From assembly GCA_014192425.1 (NCBI GenBank), contig BJHK01000002.1:48047-112046 (forward strand): a stretch of DNA of 64,000 nucleotides, written 5' to 3'. Shown here in pieces: positions 63,594 through 64,000 of this stretch. The DNA is from Planctomycetia bacterium (GTDB lineage Bacteria; Planctomycetota; Planctomycetia; Pirellulales; UBA1268). Every line of letters starts with the position of its first letter. Positions within the stretch are counted from its first letter, which is position 1. The notes under the pieces were generated by a model. That model saw nothing but the letters and a program-made list of their open reading frames with translations, did no database searches and was not told the DNA's origin. The position numbers were made by a program, and so were the translations under genes.

Positions 63594-64000
63594 CTAGACC
63601 TGCGGCACGCCCAGGTCGGTCAGATACTGGGTCACCCCGTCGTAGAACGCCGGACTTCGCGTCCGGTCCCGCTTCGCCCCCGGCGGCACGAAGATCACCA
63701 TCCCCTGCCGGGCCCGCGTGAGCAACACGCGGTAGGCGTTCTTCAGATACTGCCGCCGCTCGGGCTTCTTCACGTCGGTCCACTTCGCCCCGCGAAAACT
63801 GTGAAAGCTCCAGTCGCTCCCACGCCAGCGGAGGTCGGCGTCCCACGTGACGATCGTCCAGTCGAGCTCCAGCCCCTGCACCTGAAACTCCGTCGCCGCG
63901 TCCTCCAGATACAGCGATGAGCGGGTGTCGCGCGGCGGGCTCAAAAACCAGTGCACCGGGTCGATGTTCACCCGGATGTCGATCGCGTGGGGCTTGAGCC
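63594..64000 (-). CDS. DUF2075 helicase C-terminus, copy c (partial)
   Basis: Runs off the right edge; stop at 63594. In one frame it reads LKPHAIDIRVNIDPVHWFLSPPRDTRSSLYLEDAATEF, QGLELDWTIVTWDADLRWRGSDWSFHSFRGAKWTDVKKPERR, YRVLLTRARQGMVIFVPPGAKRDRTRSPAFYDGV, with all C-terminal DUF2075 motifs uninterrupted. Unlike copies a and b it may be a live gene; the nuclease/ATPase part lies outside the window. Confidence 0.75.
   Translation of the reverse strand, partial: LKPHAIDIRVNIDPVHWFLSPPRDTRSSLYLEDAATEFQVQGLELDWTIVTWDADLRWRGSDWSFHSFRGAKWTDVKKPERRQYLKNAYRVLLTRARQGMVIFVPPGAKRDRTRSPAFYDGVTQYLTDLGVPQV

Overview
The window reads as chromosomal DNA of a high-GC planctomycete, probably Pirellulales-like. 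That call rests on gene content rather than a marker gene: an exosortase-associated EpsI protein, a formylglycine-type sulfatase, a squalene-cyclase-repeat secreted protein, DUF11 and SEC-C proteins, a formylmethanofuran:H4MPT formyltransferase, and outer-membrane barrels of the bbp2, OprB and MetA-like types. I recognised no rRNA, tRNA or CRISPR array.

Layout. 0-5.8 kb: exopolysaccharide/exosortase and GDP-fucose genes (kinase tail, epsI-like, gmd, fcl), then fumC and a secreted repeat protein. 5.9-8.2 kb: a 106-bp tandem repeat, glnB behind a -24/-12 (sigma-54) promoter candidate, and a sigma-54 activator with a degenerate receiver. 8.4-15.5 kb: SEC-C protein, ribD, rplT-pheS-pheT. 15.5-34.9 kb: a mixed set of envelope and metabolic genes (DUF11 anchor protein, Ftr, LRAT-like protein, amidohydrolase, porins, AraC regulator, sulfatase, old yellow enzyme, DTW protein, desaturase, TspO). 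34.9-37.6 kb: small Cys-rich and zinc-ribbon proteins.

37.6-64.0 kb is an accessory/defence island, broken only at 40.8-43.7 kb by three envelope genes. Its core theme is a Schlafen-like DUF2075 nuclease-helicase linked to a LexA-like S24 serine-peptidase module. At 37.6-40.5 kb the S24 module is fused to the C-terminus of a DUF2075 helicase, translationally coupled to a MazG-type pyrophosphohydrolase. At 54.3-57.8 kb a stand-alone S24 protein lies 9 bp upstream of a second DUF2075 helicase. Around these lie many broken relatives: at least six partial or dead copies of the S24 gene, three or four DUF2075 C-terminal remnants, a segmental duplication (46.3-48.8 kb against 50.0-52.1 kb), and REP-like palindromes, some of them read in frame. 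Most of these S24/DUF2075-type genes begin just after a shared 17-bp element (GGGACCARGGTTGTCCC) and a -10 box placed so close to the ATG that leaderless transcription is implied.

The island also carries many addiction modules: two RelE/ParE pairs (one with a frameshifted toxin), DUF433-DUF5615 twice, a frameshifted DUF6932 pair twice, AbiEi/AbiEii, an in-frame HicA-HicB fusion, and DUF4160-DUF2442. Several have TTGACN-N16/17-TACACT promoters. A lower-GC restriction-modification segment (57.9-61.3 kb) has a Dcm-type methyltransferase converging on two putative endonuclease genes.
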